DNA from: Enterobacter sp. CC120223-11
GTDB lineage: Bacteria > Pseudomonadota > Gammaproteobacteria > Enterobacterales > Enterobacteriaceae
Length of the DNA: 64,000 nucleotides
Direction of reading: 5' to 3'
Assembly (NCBI RefSeq): GCF_900215375.1
Contig: NZ_OBEF01000006.1
Location: forward strand, 1 to 64,000
Position numbers and translations under genes: made by a program. Of the stretch, positions 28,591 through 36,985 are shown one piece after another. Position 1 is the stretch's first letter, and every line of letters begins with the position of its first letter. The notes below the pieces were generated by a model, which worked only from the letters and a program-made list of their open reading frames with translations, had not been told where the DNA came from and did not search any database.

Positions 28591-30003
28591 GTGACTCGCT
28601 ACCAACATCTGGCGAATCTGCTCGCCGAAAGAATTGAGCAAGGTCTCTATCGGCAGGGGGAAAAGCTGCCTTCGGTGCGCGCACTGAGCCAGGAGCACGG
28701 CGTCAGCATCAGCACCGTGCAGCAGGCCTATCAGACGCTGGAGACACAGCAGCTTATCACCCCACAGCCCCGTTCCGGCTACTTTATCGCCCCGCGCAAA
28801 GCTCAGCCTCCGGTGCCCGCCATGACGCGCCCGGTTCAGCGTCCGGTGGATATCACCCAGTGGGATCAGGTGCTGGATTTAATGAGCGCCCGCGGCGATA
28901 AATCCATTACCGCCTTCGGCGGCGGCTCGCCGGACGTCACTCAGCCAAGCCTGAAGCCGCTGTGGCGCGAAATGACCCGCGCCGTGCAGCACAGCAGCAC
29001 CGATATTTTTAGCTATGACACATTGCCGGGCCGCCGCGAGCTGCGTGAACAGATAGCGCGCCTGATGCTCGACGCCCAGACGGTGGTCACTTCTGAAGAT
29101 ATCGTCATCACCAACGGCTGCCACGCGGCGCTGTCGATCGCGCTGCTGGCGGTATGCGTGCCGGGGGATATCGTCGCGGTGGAATCGCCCTGCTATTACG
29201 GCACCATGCAGCTGCTGCGCGGGTTTGGGATCAAAACGATTGAGATCCCAACCGATCCGCAAACCGGGATCAGCATCGAAGCGCTGGAGCTGGCCCTTGA
29301 GCAGTGGCCGATCAAGGGCGTGATCCTCGTGCCCAACTGCAATAACCCGCTCGGCTTTATCATGCCCGATGCCCGCAAACGGCAAGTTCTGGCCCTCGCG
29401 CAGCGTTACGACATTGCGATTTTTGAGGATGATATTTACGGCGAGCTGGCGAACGACTATCCACGCCCTCGCACGATCCAGTCCTGGGACATTGATGGCC
29501 GCGTATTACTCTGTAGTTCCTTCACCAAAACGGTCGCACCCGGGTTGCGCGTCGGCTGGATTGTGCCGGGCCGCTATTACGACAGAGTCCTGCATATGAA
29601 ATACGCCACCAGCGCGACCAACGTCCCGGTCACTCAGCTGGCCGTCGCGGCGTTTATTCGTGAAGGGCACTATCATCGCCACGTTCGAAGGATGCGGCAG
29701 ATTTATCACAGCAACATGGAAACTTATACCTGCTGGATCCGCCAATATTTCCCCTGCGATATTTGCGTCACGCGCCCACAAGGCGGCTACATGCTGTGGG
29801 TCGAGCTGCCGGAGATCGTCGATATGGTCTGCGTCGCGAAGCAGCTTTGTGAACTGAAGATACAGGTCGCGCCGGGTTCGCTGTTCTCCGCCTCAGGCAA
29901 GTACCGAAACTGCCTGCGCATCAACTGCGCGCTGCCGACAACTGAAACGCACCGCTGCGTGATGGAGAAGCTCGGCGCCGCCATTTATAAAGCGATGGAG
30001 TGA
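28591..30003 (+). CDS. yjiR: YjiR, MocR-type GntR/aminotransferase regulator
   Basis: A 470-residue MocR protein when started at GTG 28591, which gives exactly the E. coli YjiR length and is preceded by AAGGGGG. The N-terminal GntR winged helix (residues 1-75; LPSVRALSQEHGVSISTVQQ) is joined to an aminotransferase-like domain that keeps the PLP lysine in CSSFTKTVAPGLRVGW (near 317). Such proteins sense PLP or amino-compound ligands and control a neighbouring gene. The upstream array of ATACAGAT sites supports autoregulation. Upstream in-frame ATGs would bury those operators in the coding region. Its regulatory target in E. coli is not established. Confidence 0.92.
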   Translation: MTRYQHLANLLAERIEQGLYRQGEKLPSVRALSQEHGVSISTVQQAYQTLETQQLITPQPRSGYFIAPRKAQPPVPAMTRPVQRPVDITQWDQVLDLMSARGDKSITAFGGGSPDVTQPSLKPLWREMTRAVQHSSTDIFSYDTLPGRRELREQIARLMLDAQTVVTSEDIVITNGCHAALSIALLAVCVPGDIVAVESPCYYGTMQLLRGFGIKTIEIPTDPQTGISIEALELALEQWPIKGVILVPNCNNPLGFIMPDARKRQVLALAQRYDIAIFEDDIYGELANDYPRPRTIQSWDIDGRVLLCSSFTKTVAPGLRVGWIVPGRYYDRVLHMKYATSATNVPVTQLAVAAFIREGHYHRHVRRMRQIYHSNMETYTCWIRQYFPCDICVTRPQGGYMLWVELPEIVDMVCVAKQLCELKIQVAPGSLFSASGKYRNCLRINCALPTTETHRCVMEKLGAAIYKAME

Positions 30004-30012
30004 GCGGCTCCG

Positions 30013-30417
30013 TTAGTCAAAAAATACCATTCCGGCATACGGCTTTTCACGGCACGCTGTCAGGCGCTGTGCAAGGCCGCCGACGTGCAGTTCCAGCCTG
30101 TGCCCGTCCGGGTCGAGAAAATAAAACGACTCCCCTTCGCTCTTGTTCTCTTTCCACACCACCGCGCCCAGCGTTTCCAGCTGCTTCACGACTTTCGGGA
30201 AGTCCTCAGCGGTGAGAGAAAAAGCATAATGGGTGTAGTCCCGCTTTTCCGTCACCTCATCGTCCAGCGACAGGCATAACCACAATTCACCACAGCTGAG
30301 GTAGGCACCTTTATCCCAGCGTGCTCGTAGCCGCATGCCGGGAAGCTGTTGATAAAAAGCGAGACTTCGGGCGATATCCGCTACCGCGAGCGTCAGATGA
30401 TTCAATCCAGTCAGCAT
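30013..30417 (-). CDS. fosA: FosA-type glutathione transferase (fosfomycin inactivation)
   Basis: A 134-residue vicinal-oxygen-chelate protein of the FosA family. The metal ligands are all present: His7, His63 and Glu109. The potassium-loop residues (Lys89, Ser93, Ser97, Tyr99) and the phosphonate-binding Arg118 also match FosA. It should add glutathione to fosfomycin in the cytoplasm. Length equals that of chromosomal FosA enzymes of Enterobacter and Klebsiella, and no transposon is adjacent, so it is probably intrinsic. It marks the left edge of the flagellar locus, 84 bp from the end of cheW, and converges with yjiR. Confidence 0.88.
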   Translation of the reverse strand: MLTGLNHLTLAVADIARSLAFYQQLPGMRLRARWDKGAYLSCGELWLCLSLDDEVTEKRDYTHYAFSLTAEDFPKVVKQLETLGAVVWKENKSEGESFYFLDPDGHRLELHVGGLAQRLTACREKPYAGMVFFD

Positions 30418-30501
30418 AGTGTTTATCCCTCAGCACGATTCAGAGGGTCAGAATAGCAGACCCGCAACGGGCCTGCCGGAGACAAACTGACGCGAAATTC
30501 C

Positions 30502-31005
30502 TTACCCGGCGAGGGCTTCTGCCATTTCATCCATCAGCGCCAGCTCTTCCTGGCTCAGCAATCTTTCGATATTCACCAGCACGATCATCCGGCTATCCAG
30601 CACGCCAAGGCCCAGCAGATAGTGGCTGGATAACACCGACGCAACGTCAGGCGTCGGTTTGATCTGCCCGGCATCCATCGACAGCACGTCCGCTACACCG
30701 TCAACCACAATGCCCACCACGCGGTCGTTAAGGTTCAGGACGATCACTACCGTGCTGTCGTCATCTTCCGTAACCGGTAGCTGGAAGCGCACGCGCAGAT
30801 CGACGATCGGGACGATCACCCCACGCAGGTTAGTGACGCCGGAGATAAAATCAGGCGAGTTAGGGATCCTAGTCACGCGATCGCAGCCGCGAATCTCCTG
30901 GACTTTCAGGATTTCAATGCCGTACTCCTCCGCGCCAAGGCGGAAAACCAGATACTCCTGGGCAAGGGTATCGGAAGCCGGGGATTTGTTCAGGGCTGGC
31001 ATCAT
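30502..31005 (-). CDS. cheW: Chemotaxis coupling protein CheW
   Basis: A 167-residue CheW, the same length as in E. coli. The fold is covered by [22 protein letters not shown] (shown in part near 18-38), [13 protein letters not shown] (near 70) and the [11 protein letters not shown] segment (near 105). It bridges chemoreceptors to CheA. It overlaps the cheA stop by four bases (ATGA), so it is translationally coupled. It is the last gene of the flhDC-motAB-cheAW run. The genome presumably has another cheW with its main flagellar genes, so this one may serve receptors encoded in this locus. Confidence 0.94.
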   Translation of the reverse strand: MMPALNKSPASDTLAQEYLVFRLGAEEYGIEILKVQEIRGCDRVTRIPNSPDFISGVTNLRGVIVPIVDLRVRFQLPVTEDDDSTVVIVLNLNDRVVGIVVDGVADVLSMDAGQIKPTPDVASVLSSHYLLGLGVLDSRMIVLVNIERLLSQEELALMDEMAEALAG

Positions 31006-32984
31006 GCTCTTTTTCCTTCCACGCCGGACATCAACCGGTCGCTGTTGCTATGTCGATGAGTGAGCGTCATCATCTCCACCACGTCGAGGATCAGCGCCAC
31101 GCTGCCGTCCCCGAGGATTGTGGCGGCGGAAACGCCCGGTACTTTTCGGTAATTTTGCTCAAGATTCTTTACCACCACCTGCTGCTGGCCGATCAGCTGG
31201 TCGACCCACAGCGCATAGCGGCAGCCTGCGCTTTGCACAATCACCACAATGCCTTCTTCTGCGGTGCTCTCTGCGGCAATGGAGAAACGCTCACGAAGGT
31301 TAATCAGCGGCAAATACTCGCCACGCACCTGCAGCAGACGCTGTTCACCAACGAAACGGCAGAGCATTTCTTCTTTCGGTCGCAGTGATTCCATCACCGC
31401 ACTCAGCGGCAGGACGTAAATCTCCTCTCCAGTCTTCACCAGCATGCCGTCAAGGATAGCCAGCGTCAGCGGCAGAATAATGCGCACGGTCGTGCCTTCA
31501 TCAGGCTTAGAAAGCACATCTACATGCCCGCCCATTGCCAGAATGTTGCGTCGGACAACGTCCATGCCGACCCCGCGCCCGGAAACATCCGTCACGCTTT
31601 CCGCCGTCGAGAATCCGGCGGCAAAGATCAGCATCCAGACTTCGTCATCGCTGAGCGTATCGCTGACGCTCATGCCCTGCGAGCGAGCTTTGGCGAGGAT
31701 CTTCTCCCGGTTAAGCCCTGCGCCATCGTCGCTCACTTCGATGACGATGTTGCCGCCGTGATGTTCAGCGGAGAGCGTCAAATTGCCGACCGGCGATTTC
31801 CCCTTCGCCACGCGGGCGTCTTTCGCTTCAATCCCGTGATCGAGGCTGTTACGCACCAGATGAGTCAGGGGATCGATAATTTGCTCAATCAGGCTCTTGT
31901 CGAGCTCCGCCGACCCGCCGTTCAGCGTCAATTCGATCTCTTTATTCAGCCTGCTGCCCAGATCGTGAACCAGTCGCGGGAAGCGACTGAACACGTAATC
32001 CATTGGCATCATGCGGATGGACATCACCGACTCCTGAAGCTCGCGTGTGTTGCGCTCCATCTGGGCCACGCAGTTGAGCAGCAGGTCATGGTCTGCGGGC
32101 TCCAGCGTCTGCGTCAGCTGGGAAAGCATCGCCTGGGTGATGATGAGCTCGCCCACCTGATTAATAATTTGATCGACCTTGCTGACCGCAACGCGGATGC
32201 TGCCGGACTCCTGAGCGGCCGCTTTTACCGGTGCAGCAGGTTTAGCTTCTGCCGCAGGTTTGACTTCCATACCCGGTAAGGTTTTTGCCGGAGTGGCAGC
32301 AGGTGCAGGAGCAGATTCAACGGGGGCAATCACAATCTGCGAGGCATCGAGCACAAAACAGAGCACGGCCACGATGTCATCCATCATGGCCGTCGTCAGA
32401 AGATCCACCGTCAGGCTGCTGTCCGTAGCCTGCTCGTGGACGACAGTGCCCATGTGAACCAGCTCGTCCAGCAGCATCTTCTGTTCACCGGCATCGACGT
32501 CACTGAGCATGACCCGCAGCGTGAGTTCAGCCTCGCTCGCCACCTCAGTGGCTGGCTGTACGACGACCTCTGGCAGAGGCGCTGTCGCCCCGGCGGATTT
32601 CGTTTGCAGGGCAATATCTCGCAGAGCTTCACAGATATAGCGGAAGCTCGCCTCGTCAGGATCCTGCGAAGCCTGATAGGCTTCCAGTTGCGCTTGCATA
32701 ATATCTTTGCTTTCCAGAAAAAGGTTAATCATCGCCCGATCCAGCTTCAGCTCACCGCCGCGTGCGTCATCCAGCAGGTTTTCAAGCAGATGAGTGGTTT
32801 CCTGTAACGCGCTGAAGCCGAACGTGCCCGCGCCGCCCTTCAGAGAGTGAGCCGCGCGGAAAATGGCGTTCAGCTGTTCGCTGTCCGGTACGGTGAGATC
32901 GAGCTGCAGCAGCTGCTGCTCCATCTCCTGCAACAGTTCTGCCGCTTCGATAAAGAAGATTTGAGAGAAATCATTGAGATCCAT
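31002..32984 (-). CDS. cheA: Chemotaxis histidine kinase CheA
   Basis: A 660-residue CheA. P1 carries the phosphorylated histidine at His46 in [14 protein letters not shown]. The CheY/CheB-binding P2 region lies around 165-225, followed by an Ala/Pro-rich linker. The kinase domain has an N box ([10 protein letters not shown], near 378), G1 (DDGAGLN) and G2 (GRGVGMD) ATP-binding boxes. A CheW-like P5 domain ends the protein. The start at 32984 aligns with family N-termini (MDLNDFSQ) and overlaps motB by 14 bases; an upstream in-frame extension lies inside motB. All catalytic elements are intact, so it should be active. Confidence 0.95.
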   Translation of the reverse strand: MDLNDFSQIFFIEAAELLQEMEQQLLQLDLTVPDSEQLNAIFRAAHSLKGGAGTFGFSALQETTHLLENLLDDARGGELKLDRAMINLFLESKDIMQAQLEAYQASQDPDEASFRYICEALRDIALQTKSAGATAPLPEVVVQPATEVASEAELTLRVMLSDVDAGEQKMLLDELVHMGTVVHEQATDSSLTVDLLTTAMMDDIVAVLCFVLDASQIVIAPVESAPAPAATPAKTLPGMEVKPAAEAKPAAPVKAAAQESGSIRVAVSKVDQIINQVGELIITQAMLSQLTQTLEPADHDLLLNCVAQMERNTRELQESVMSIRMMPMDYVFSRFPRLVHDLGSRLNKEIELTLNGGSAELDKSLIEQIIDPLTHLVRNSLDHGIEAKDARVAKGKSPVGNLTLSAEHHGGNIVIEVSDDGAGLNREKILAKARSQGMSVSDTLSDDEVWMLIFAAGFSTAESVTDVSGRGVGMDVVRRNILAMGGHVDVLSKPDEGTTVRIILPLTLAILDGMLVKTGEEIYVLPLSAVMESLRPKEEMLCRFVGEQRLLQVRGEYLPLINLRERFSIAAESTAEEGIVVIVQSAGCRYALWVDQLIGQQQVVVKNLEQNYRKVPGVSAATILGDGSVALILDVVEMMTLTHRHSNSDRLMSGVEGKRA

Positions 32985-33861
32985 CGGTATACCCCGAGAC
33001 AGACACTGCGGAAGTCTGCCCCTGCTGAGAGAGCGTGTTCTCTTCCAGAATTTCCTGCTCTTTGGCATTGCTGAGCACGAGGATACTGATCCGACGGTTG
33101 CGCGGGCTGTCCGCAGGGGTATCGGCCAGCGTCATTCGGCTGCCGGTGCCAATCACGCGCAGGAAACGTTCGTCGTCCAAACCCGCACGCACCAGCACTC
33201 GTCGAGCGGCATTTGCACGCCCGCTTGACAGCTCCCAGTTACTGTAGCCCCCTTCTCCGCCCGCAAAAGGTAGCGAATCCGTGTGGCCCGTCAGGCTCAG
33301 CTTGTTAGGCAGCTCCTGAAGCAGCGGCACCAGCGCCTGGAGGATCCCGTTCATATAAGATTCCGGCAGTTCGCTGCCGACTTTAAACATCGGCCGATCC
33401 TGGGTATCGGTAATCTGGATAAGCAGGCCATCGTTGGTGAGAGTCAGGAGCAGGTTAGATTTAAAGTTGTTGAGACGAGGATCGGTCTCAATCATCGTCT
33501 GTAGTTTCTCTTTTGCCTGCTTCAGGCTCTGTATCAGACGCTGGCGATTGCTGCTGTCGGCCTGACCGCGCTTCACTTCGCCTTTCTGCATGATCAGATC
33601 TTCCCCGCCACCGGGGATCACGCTGTCGCTCAGGCTGGTCTTATTGCCGTTGGCCATCGCGGGTTTCAGCGGCATGCGGAAATAGTCGGCAATCAGCTCA
33701 CGCTCCATATCCGTGGACTGCGACAGCAGCCACATCACCAGAAAGAAGGCCATCATCGCCGTCATAAAGTCGGCGTAGGCGATCTTCCAGGTGCCACCAT
33801 GGTGCGCGTGTTTTTTCTTTTTGCGCTTGCGCGCAATGATCACTGGCGATCCGTTTTTCAT
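32971..33861 (-). CDS. motB: Flagellar stator protein MotB
   Basis: A 296-residue MotB. The single membrane helix (YADFMTAMMAFFLVMWLLS) contains the proton-accepting aspartate, Asp31, equivalent to Asp32 in E. coli. A plug-like segment follows, and a C-terminal OmpA-type peptidoglycan-binding domain (LTGHTDSLPF, then SSGRANAARRVLV) spans about 150-270. The conserved Asp indicates a proton-driven motor. Start overlaps the motA stop by four bases. Confidence 0.95.
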   Translation of the reverse strand: MKNGSPVIIARKRKKKKHAHHGGTWKIAYADFMTAMMAFFLVMWLLSQSTDMERELIADYFRMPLKPAMANGNKTSLSDSVIPGGGEDLIMQKGEVKRGQADSSNRQRLIQSLKQAKEKLQTMIETDPRLNNFKSNLLLTLTNDGLLIQITDTQDRPMFKVGSELPESYMNGILQALVPLLQELPNKLSLTGHTDSLPFAGGEGGYSNWELSSGRANAARRVLVRAGLDDERFLRVIGTGSRMTLADTPADSPRNRRISILVLSNAKEQEILEENTLSQQGQTSAVSVSGYTDGSQ

Positions 33862-34751
33862 GCTGCATCCGCGTTTCGGGTTTTCATGCTGGCGGAGGAT
33901 TTCACTTCACGGACGTGATCTTCCAGCTCCTCAAACGAAGGGCGCTCGCTGGTAAAGATGGTTTTACGACCAAACTCTACCGCGACCTGCGGCGCATAGC
34001 CGTTCAGGCTGGAAAGCAGGGTGACTTTGATGCACTGCAGAATTTTGACCTGATCGGTACTCTTCTGGCGCAGCAGGGTCGCCAGCGGCAGTACAAACCC
34101 GTAGGCAATCAGGATGCCGAGGAAGGTGCCAACCATGGCGTGAGCAATAAGCATCCCGAGCTCCGCCGCCGGGCGGTCAGCTGCGGCCAGCGCGTTCACC
34201 ACGCCCATTACCGCTGCCACAATCCCAAAGGCAGGAAAGGCATCGCCAACGGTATTGAGGCTGTGAGCAGGCACTTCCAGCTCCTCTTCACAGGTCTCAA
34301 TCTCTTCATCCATCAGCGCTTCAATCTCGTGGGAATTCATGCTGCCGCCAATCATCAGGCGGAAGTAGTCGAGCACGAAGTTGCTCAACATCGGATCGTT
34401 CATCAAACGCGGGTATGCGCTGAAAATGTCGCTTTCCAGCGGGGCTTCAATGTCTTTTTCCAGCGACATCAGGCCCTGAACGCGGCTTTTCGAGAGCAGT
34501 AAAAACAGCAGCGCCATCAGATCCATATACACGGCCTTGTTGTAACGCTTGCCGGCGAAGAGCTTGACCAACGCCCTCCCGGTTGCCTTCAGCGACTTGG
34601 CGTTGTTGCCGACAATAAAGGCGCCTACCCCGGCCCCACCGATGATCAACAGTTCAATTGGCTGAAACAGCGCAGCGAGCTGCCCGCCTGCCAACACAAA
34701 GCCGCCAAAAACAGTTGCTATAACAACAAGATAGCCAATGATAACTAACAC
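33858..34751 (-). CDS. motA: Flagellar stator protein MotA
   Basis: A 297-residue MotA with four membrane helices. Key features are the cytoplasmic loop charges after KSRVQGLMSLEKDIE, the proline of GDAFPAFGIVAAVMGVV (Pro173 equivalent) and the proline of GFVLPLATLLRQKS (Pro222 equivalent). The start was set to GTG at 34751 (VLVIIGYLVV), which aligns with the E. coli start and follows AAAGGAGAGTTT; a 14-codon upstream extension includes that ribosome site and is unlikely. Between flhC and motA, a TGCCGC-GAAA-GCGGCA hairpin is present but no clear promoter. Confidence 0.94.
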   Translation of the reverse strand: MLVIIGYLVVIATVFGGFVLAGGQLAALFQPIELLIIGGAGVGAFIVGNNAKSLKATGRALVKLFAGKRYNKAVYMDLMALLFLLLSKSRVQGLMSLEKDIEAPLESDIFSAYPRLMNDPMLSNFVLDYFRLMIGGSMNSHEIEALMDEEIETCEEELEVPAHSLNTVGDAFPAFGIVAAVMGVVNALAAADRPAAELGMLIAHAMVGTFLGILIAYGFVLPLATLLRQKSTDQVKILQCIKVTLLSSLNGYAPQVAVEFGRKTIFTSERPSFEELEDHVREVKSSASMKTRNADAA

Positions 34752-34830
34752 AAACTCTCCTTTTATATAATACCGATGCCGCTTTCGCGGCACCGTTTAC
34801 ACTATCTTGTTCACCGCAACACGCTTTCGA

Positions 34831-35412
34831 TCAGGCCAACGCCGCCGCTGCAACAGGTGCCGCAAACGGGTTGCGGAATCCGCTGGTCCGCACCTGAGAT
34901 TTCTTAAAGGCGCGCGACGGTGGGCTGCAAAGGCTGCAGGTAAACGGGTTCTTGATGAATTCCGTCGTGACCACAAAACCGCCTTTACACACGTTGCAGG
35001 CCTTGCGGGAAATAATGCCGCAGTCAATAAAGCGTAATAATGTCCAGGCGCGGGTCAGTCCCAGCACCGGTTTTTCATCGGTTCGCAGACAGCACTGTTC
35101 GAGATATAAGCGGTACGTTTTCATCAGCATTTCGATGGAACGTCCCTGCTCGGTTTTCTGTAAATAGAGATAGATGTTGTAAAACATCGACGAGTGAATA
35201 TTCTGCTCCCAGGACATAAACCAGTCCTCGGAAAAAGGCAGCATGCCTTTTGGCGGCGGACAGCCGCGGAGCTCTTTATACAGGCGCAATAAACGGCGAC
35301 GACTGAGCGACGTTTCTGATTCCAGCACCTGCATTCTCGCGCCAAGGGAAATTAAGCCCATGGCAATATTCACTTCTTCAATTTCCTGCAGCAGGCTTTT
35401 CTCCTCACACAT
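34831..35412 (-). CDS. flhC: Flagellar master regulator subunit FlhC
   Basis: A 193-residue FlhC (E. coli 192), with the GARMQVLESETSLSRRRLLRL helix-turn-helix region and the zinc-binding cysteines arranged as C-x2-C (CNVC) and C-x2-C (CSLC). FlhC binds FlhD to form the FlhD4C2 activator of class 2 flagellar promoters. The C-terminal tail (FRNPFAAPVAAAALA) is unlike E. coli. The ATG at 35412 overlaps flhD by eight bases and aligns with the E. coli start; an upstream TTG is a poorer choice. Identity to E. coli FlhC appears moderate by eye, suggesting a paralog rather than the main copy. Confidence 0.92.
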   Translation of the reverse strand: MCEEKSLLQEIEEVNIAMGLISLGARMQVLESETSLSRRRLLRLYKELRGCPPPKGMLPFSEDWFMSWEQNIHSSMFYNIYLYLQKTEQGRSIEMLMKTYRLYLEQCCLRTDEKPVLGLTRAWTLLRFIDCGIISRKACNVCKGGFVVTTEFIKNPFTCSLCSPPSRAFKKSQVRTSGFRNPFAAPVAAAALA

Positions 35413-35764
35413 TCCAGGCACCTCGCTCAACTTCTACGACTTCTTCGCTCAGCGAGTTGAGTAAATTTGTCGATAAAATAATCCCGGTGTGGATCTGCTG
35501 CAAAGCTTCAATACGTGAATCTTTGGTCAAATTTTCAATCACCACTTCGTCGTCAACGCGCAAGCGACAAATAAGCTGATTGGTTGCGGCCAGCTTCATT
35601 AACTGCGGCAGCGATAATTCTTTTATATTGTCAATGGTGCCTTCGGGTAATCCCAGGCGGAAGCCCGCAGCAAACTTGTCCTGACGAATGAGCTGTTGAG
35701 CCAACAGCAGGTACGACAGATTGATATCATGGATATGTTGTAAATATTCATCGAAATTTGACAC
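35405..35764 (-). CDS. flhD: Flagellar master regulator subunit FlhD
   Basis: A 119-residue FlhD when begun at GTG 35764, preceded by TTGAGGTG; this gives family length. The signature HIHDINLSYLLLAQQLIRQDK (near 9-29, in two parts) and QQIHTGIILSTNLLN near 95 are conserved. With FlhC it should activate class 2 operons. As first gene of flhDC-motAB-cheAW it would couple regulator and motor expression. Compared with E. coli FlhD, the middle of the protein is diverged (LPEGTIDNIKELSLPQL). Confidence 0.9.
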   Translation of the reverse strand: MSNFDEYLQHIHDINLSYLLLAQQLIRQDKFAAGFRLGLPEGTIDNIKELSLPQLMKLAATNQLICRLRVDDEVVIENLTKDSRIEALQQIHTGIILSTNLLNSLSEEVVEVERGAWNV

Positions 35765-36098
35765 AGTGAAACACCTCAATATTCATCAGCCGTTAGTAGG
35801 CTAAGTCGTTATTACCGGACTGATGCAGAGGATCTTTTGGCATTGATATTCTTCGTTCCTTATCCGTGGAACACCGAACAAGCTACCGTGACTGTCAATG
35901 CCAAAGGAAGGCCGCATCGTGAAACTGAGAAAATGATATTCACTAAGAAAATTCTGCACAATCCATAGGAAACGTCCCACGGAGGCGAAAACAACATAAC
36001 CAATTGATTACGAACAAATTGCTCAACTATTAAACGTTCTTAATTCAGCGTTGTTAACCACATTAAACATTGTTAAAGGATGCGTTGTTAGTATTGTG
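35765..36098 (-). promoter_or_regulatory. flhDC upstream region with a spaced inverted repeat
   Basis: This 334-bp gap between fliA and flhD must hold the flhDC promoter. It is AT-rich with repeated GTTAA motifs on its fliA side (36000-36098). A perfect 11-bp inverted repeat, TTTGGCATTGA at 35836-35846 and TCAATGCCAAA at 35895-35905, lies 72-141 bases upstream of the flhD start, separated by 48 bases. It could be a regulator-binding pair or a large leader stem. E. coli flhDC also has a long, heavily regulated leader. Confidence 0.55.
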
Positions 36099-36827
36099 TT
36101 AATCAGTTACTTCAAAATCAATTCGACTTCGTAATCGTTTTATTGCCAGACTATGCAGCTGGCTGACTCGTGTTTCGGTGATACCCAATACCAGACCAAT
36201 CTCTTTCATGTTCAAATCCTGCTGATAATAGAGCTGGAGAATGCGCTGCTCTCGTTCAGGAATCATCCCAATATGCCCGGAGATCATCTTTATCAAATTC
36301 TGCTGGATGGTCTCGTTCAACGGATTTAATGAAGCATTCTCTTCACCATTACTTTCCCAGCCATCAGAATAGGCCTCCTGTAGCTCATCCATGGAATACA
36401 TCTGACTGCTGTTACTGTCCGACAGAATTTGATGAAGCTCGCCAAGAGAAACCCCCATCCGTTCGGCAATATCTTCCTCGGTGGCTTCCGCACCTTTTTC
36501 CTGCTCCAGCTTCTGAATGACTACAGCCATTTCCCGGGCGTGCGTTCTTACCCGGCGAGGCACCCAATCACGTTCACGTAATTCATCTAATAAAGACCAG
36601 CGTACGCGCTGAGTAATCCAGATACTGAGGGTCACGCCTTTCTTTGGGTCAAAGGTTTCAATTGCCCCTAAAAAACCCATTGCCCCGGCCTGAATTAAAT
36701 CGTCCAGCTCCACGCTTGCCGGTAATCTTTTTTGCAAGCGCAATGCTTCCTGGCGGACAAGATAATGATATCGGGCCCACAATGCCGTTTTGTCTTCCAG
36801 CCCTTCAGCTGTATATATGCCGTCCAC
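36099..36827 (-). CDS. fliA: Flagellar sigma-28 factor FliA
   Basis: A 242-residue sigma factor (E. coli FliA 239) starting at GTG 36827, where VDGIYTAEG aligns with MNSLYTAEG of E. coli; the site GGAAAGAG precedes it. Region 2 has QAGAMGFLGAIETFD and DELRERDWVPRRVR; region 4 has LYYQQDLNMKEIGLVLGITETRVSQLHS. Within region 2.3-2.4 residues 67-79 read LSIWITQRVRWSL, whereas E. coli has FTTYAVQRIRGAM; Gly77 and Ala78 become Trp and Ser. No fliZ follows. FlgM in the same locus is its likely anti-sigma. It probably transcribes flgKL, flgMN, fliDST and fliC from the variant boxes described here. Confidence 0.93.
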   Translation of the reverse strand: MDGIYTAEGLEDKTALWARYHYLVRQEALRLQKRLPASVELDDLIQAGAMGFLGAIETFDPKKGVTLSIWITQRVRWSLLDELRERDWVPRRVRTHAREMAVVIQKLEQEKGAEATEEDIAERMGVSLGELHQILSDSNSSQMYSMDELQEAYSDGWESNGEENASLNPLNETIQQNLIKMISGHIGMIPEREQRILQLYYQQDLNMKEIGLVLGITETRVSQLHSLAIKRLRSRIDFEVTD

Positions 36828-36985
36828 GTTCTCTTTCCACCTGGTATTCTCAGGGAGAATTATCCGGTGAAAACCGCCATTCAAAAAGTGCAATAAGCTT
36901 TTATAAAATTGCCCAATCTGCCTGTTCGTAAATGCGTCGTGGACGGCTGATAAATAACGTCAAACGTTGCCGCTAATTCCGTTAA

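Noticed and set aside
34752-34830. TAAA followed by GGCATCGG upstream of motA considered as a sigma-28 promoter
   Set aside because: The -10 does not match either the canonical or the variant form; the match comes from a GCCGC hairpin. motA is more likely read from flhDC.
35071-35100. TCATCGGT in flhC considered as a further variant sigma-28 box
   Set aside because: It lies within coding sequence and has no TAAA or TTTA at the required 15-base spacing.
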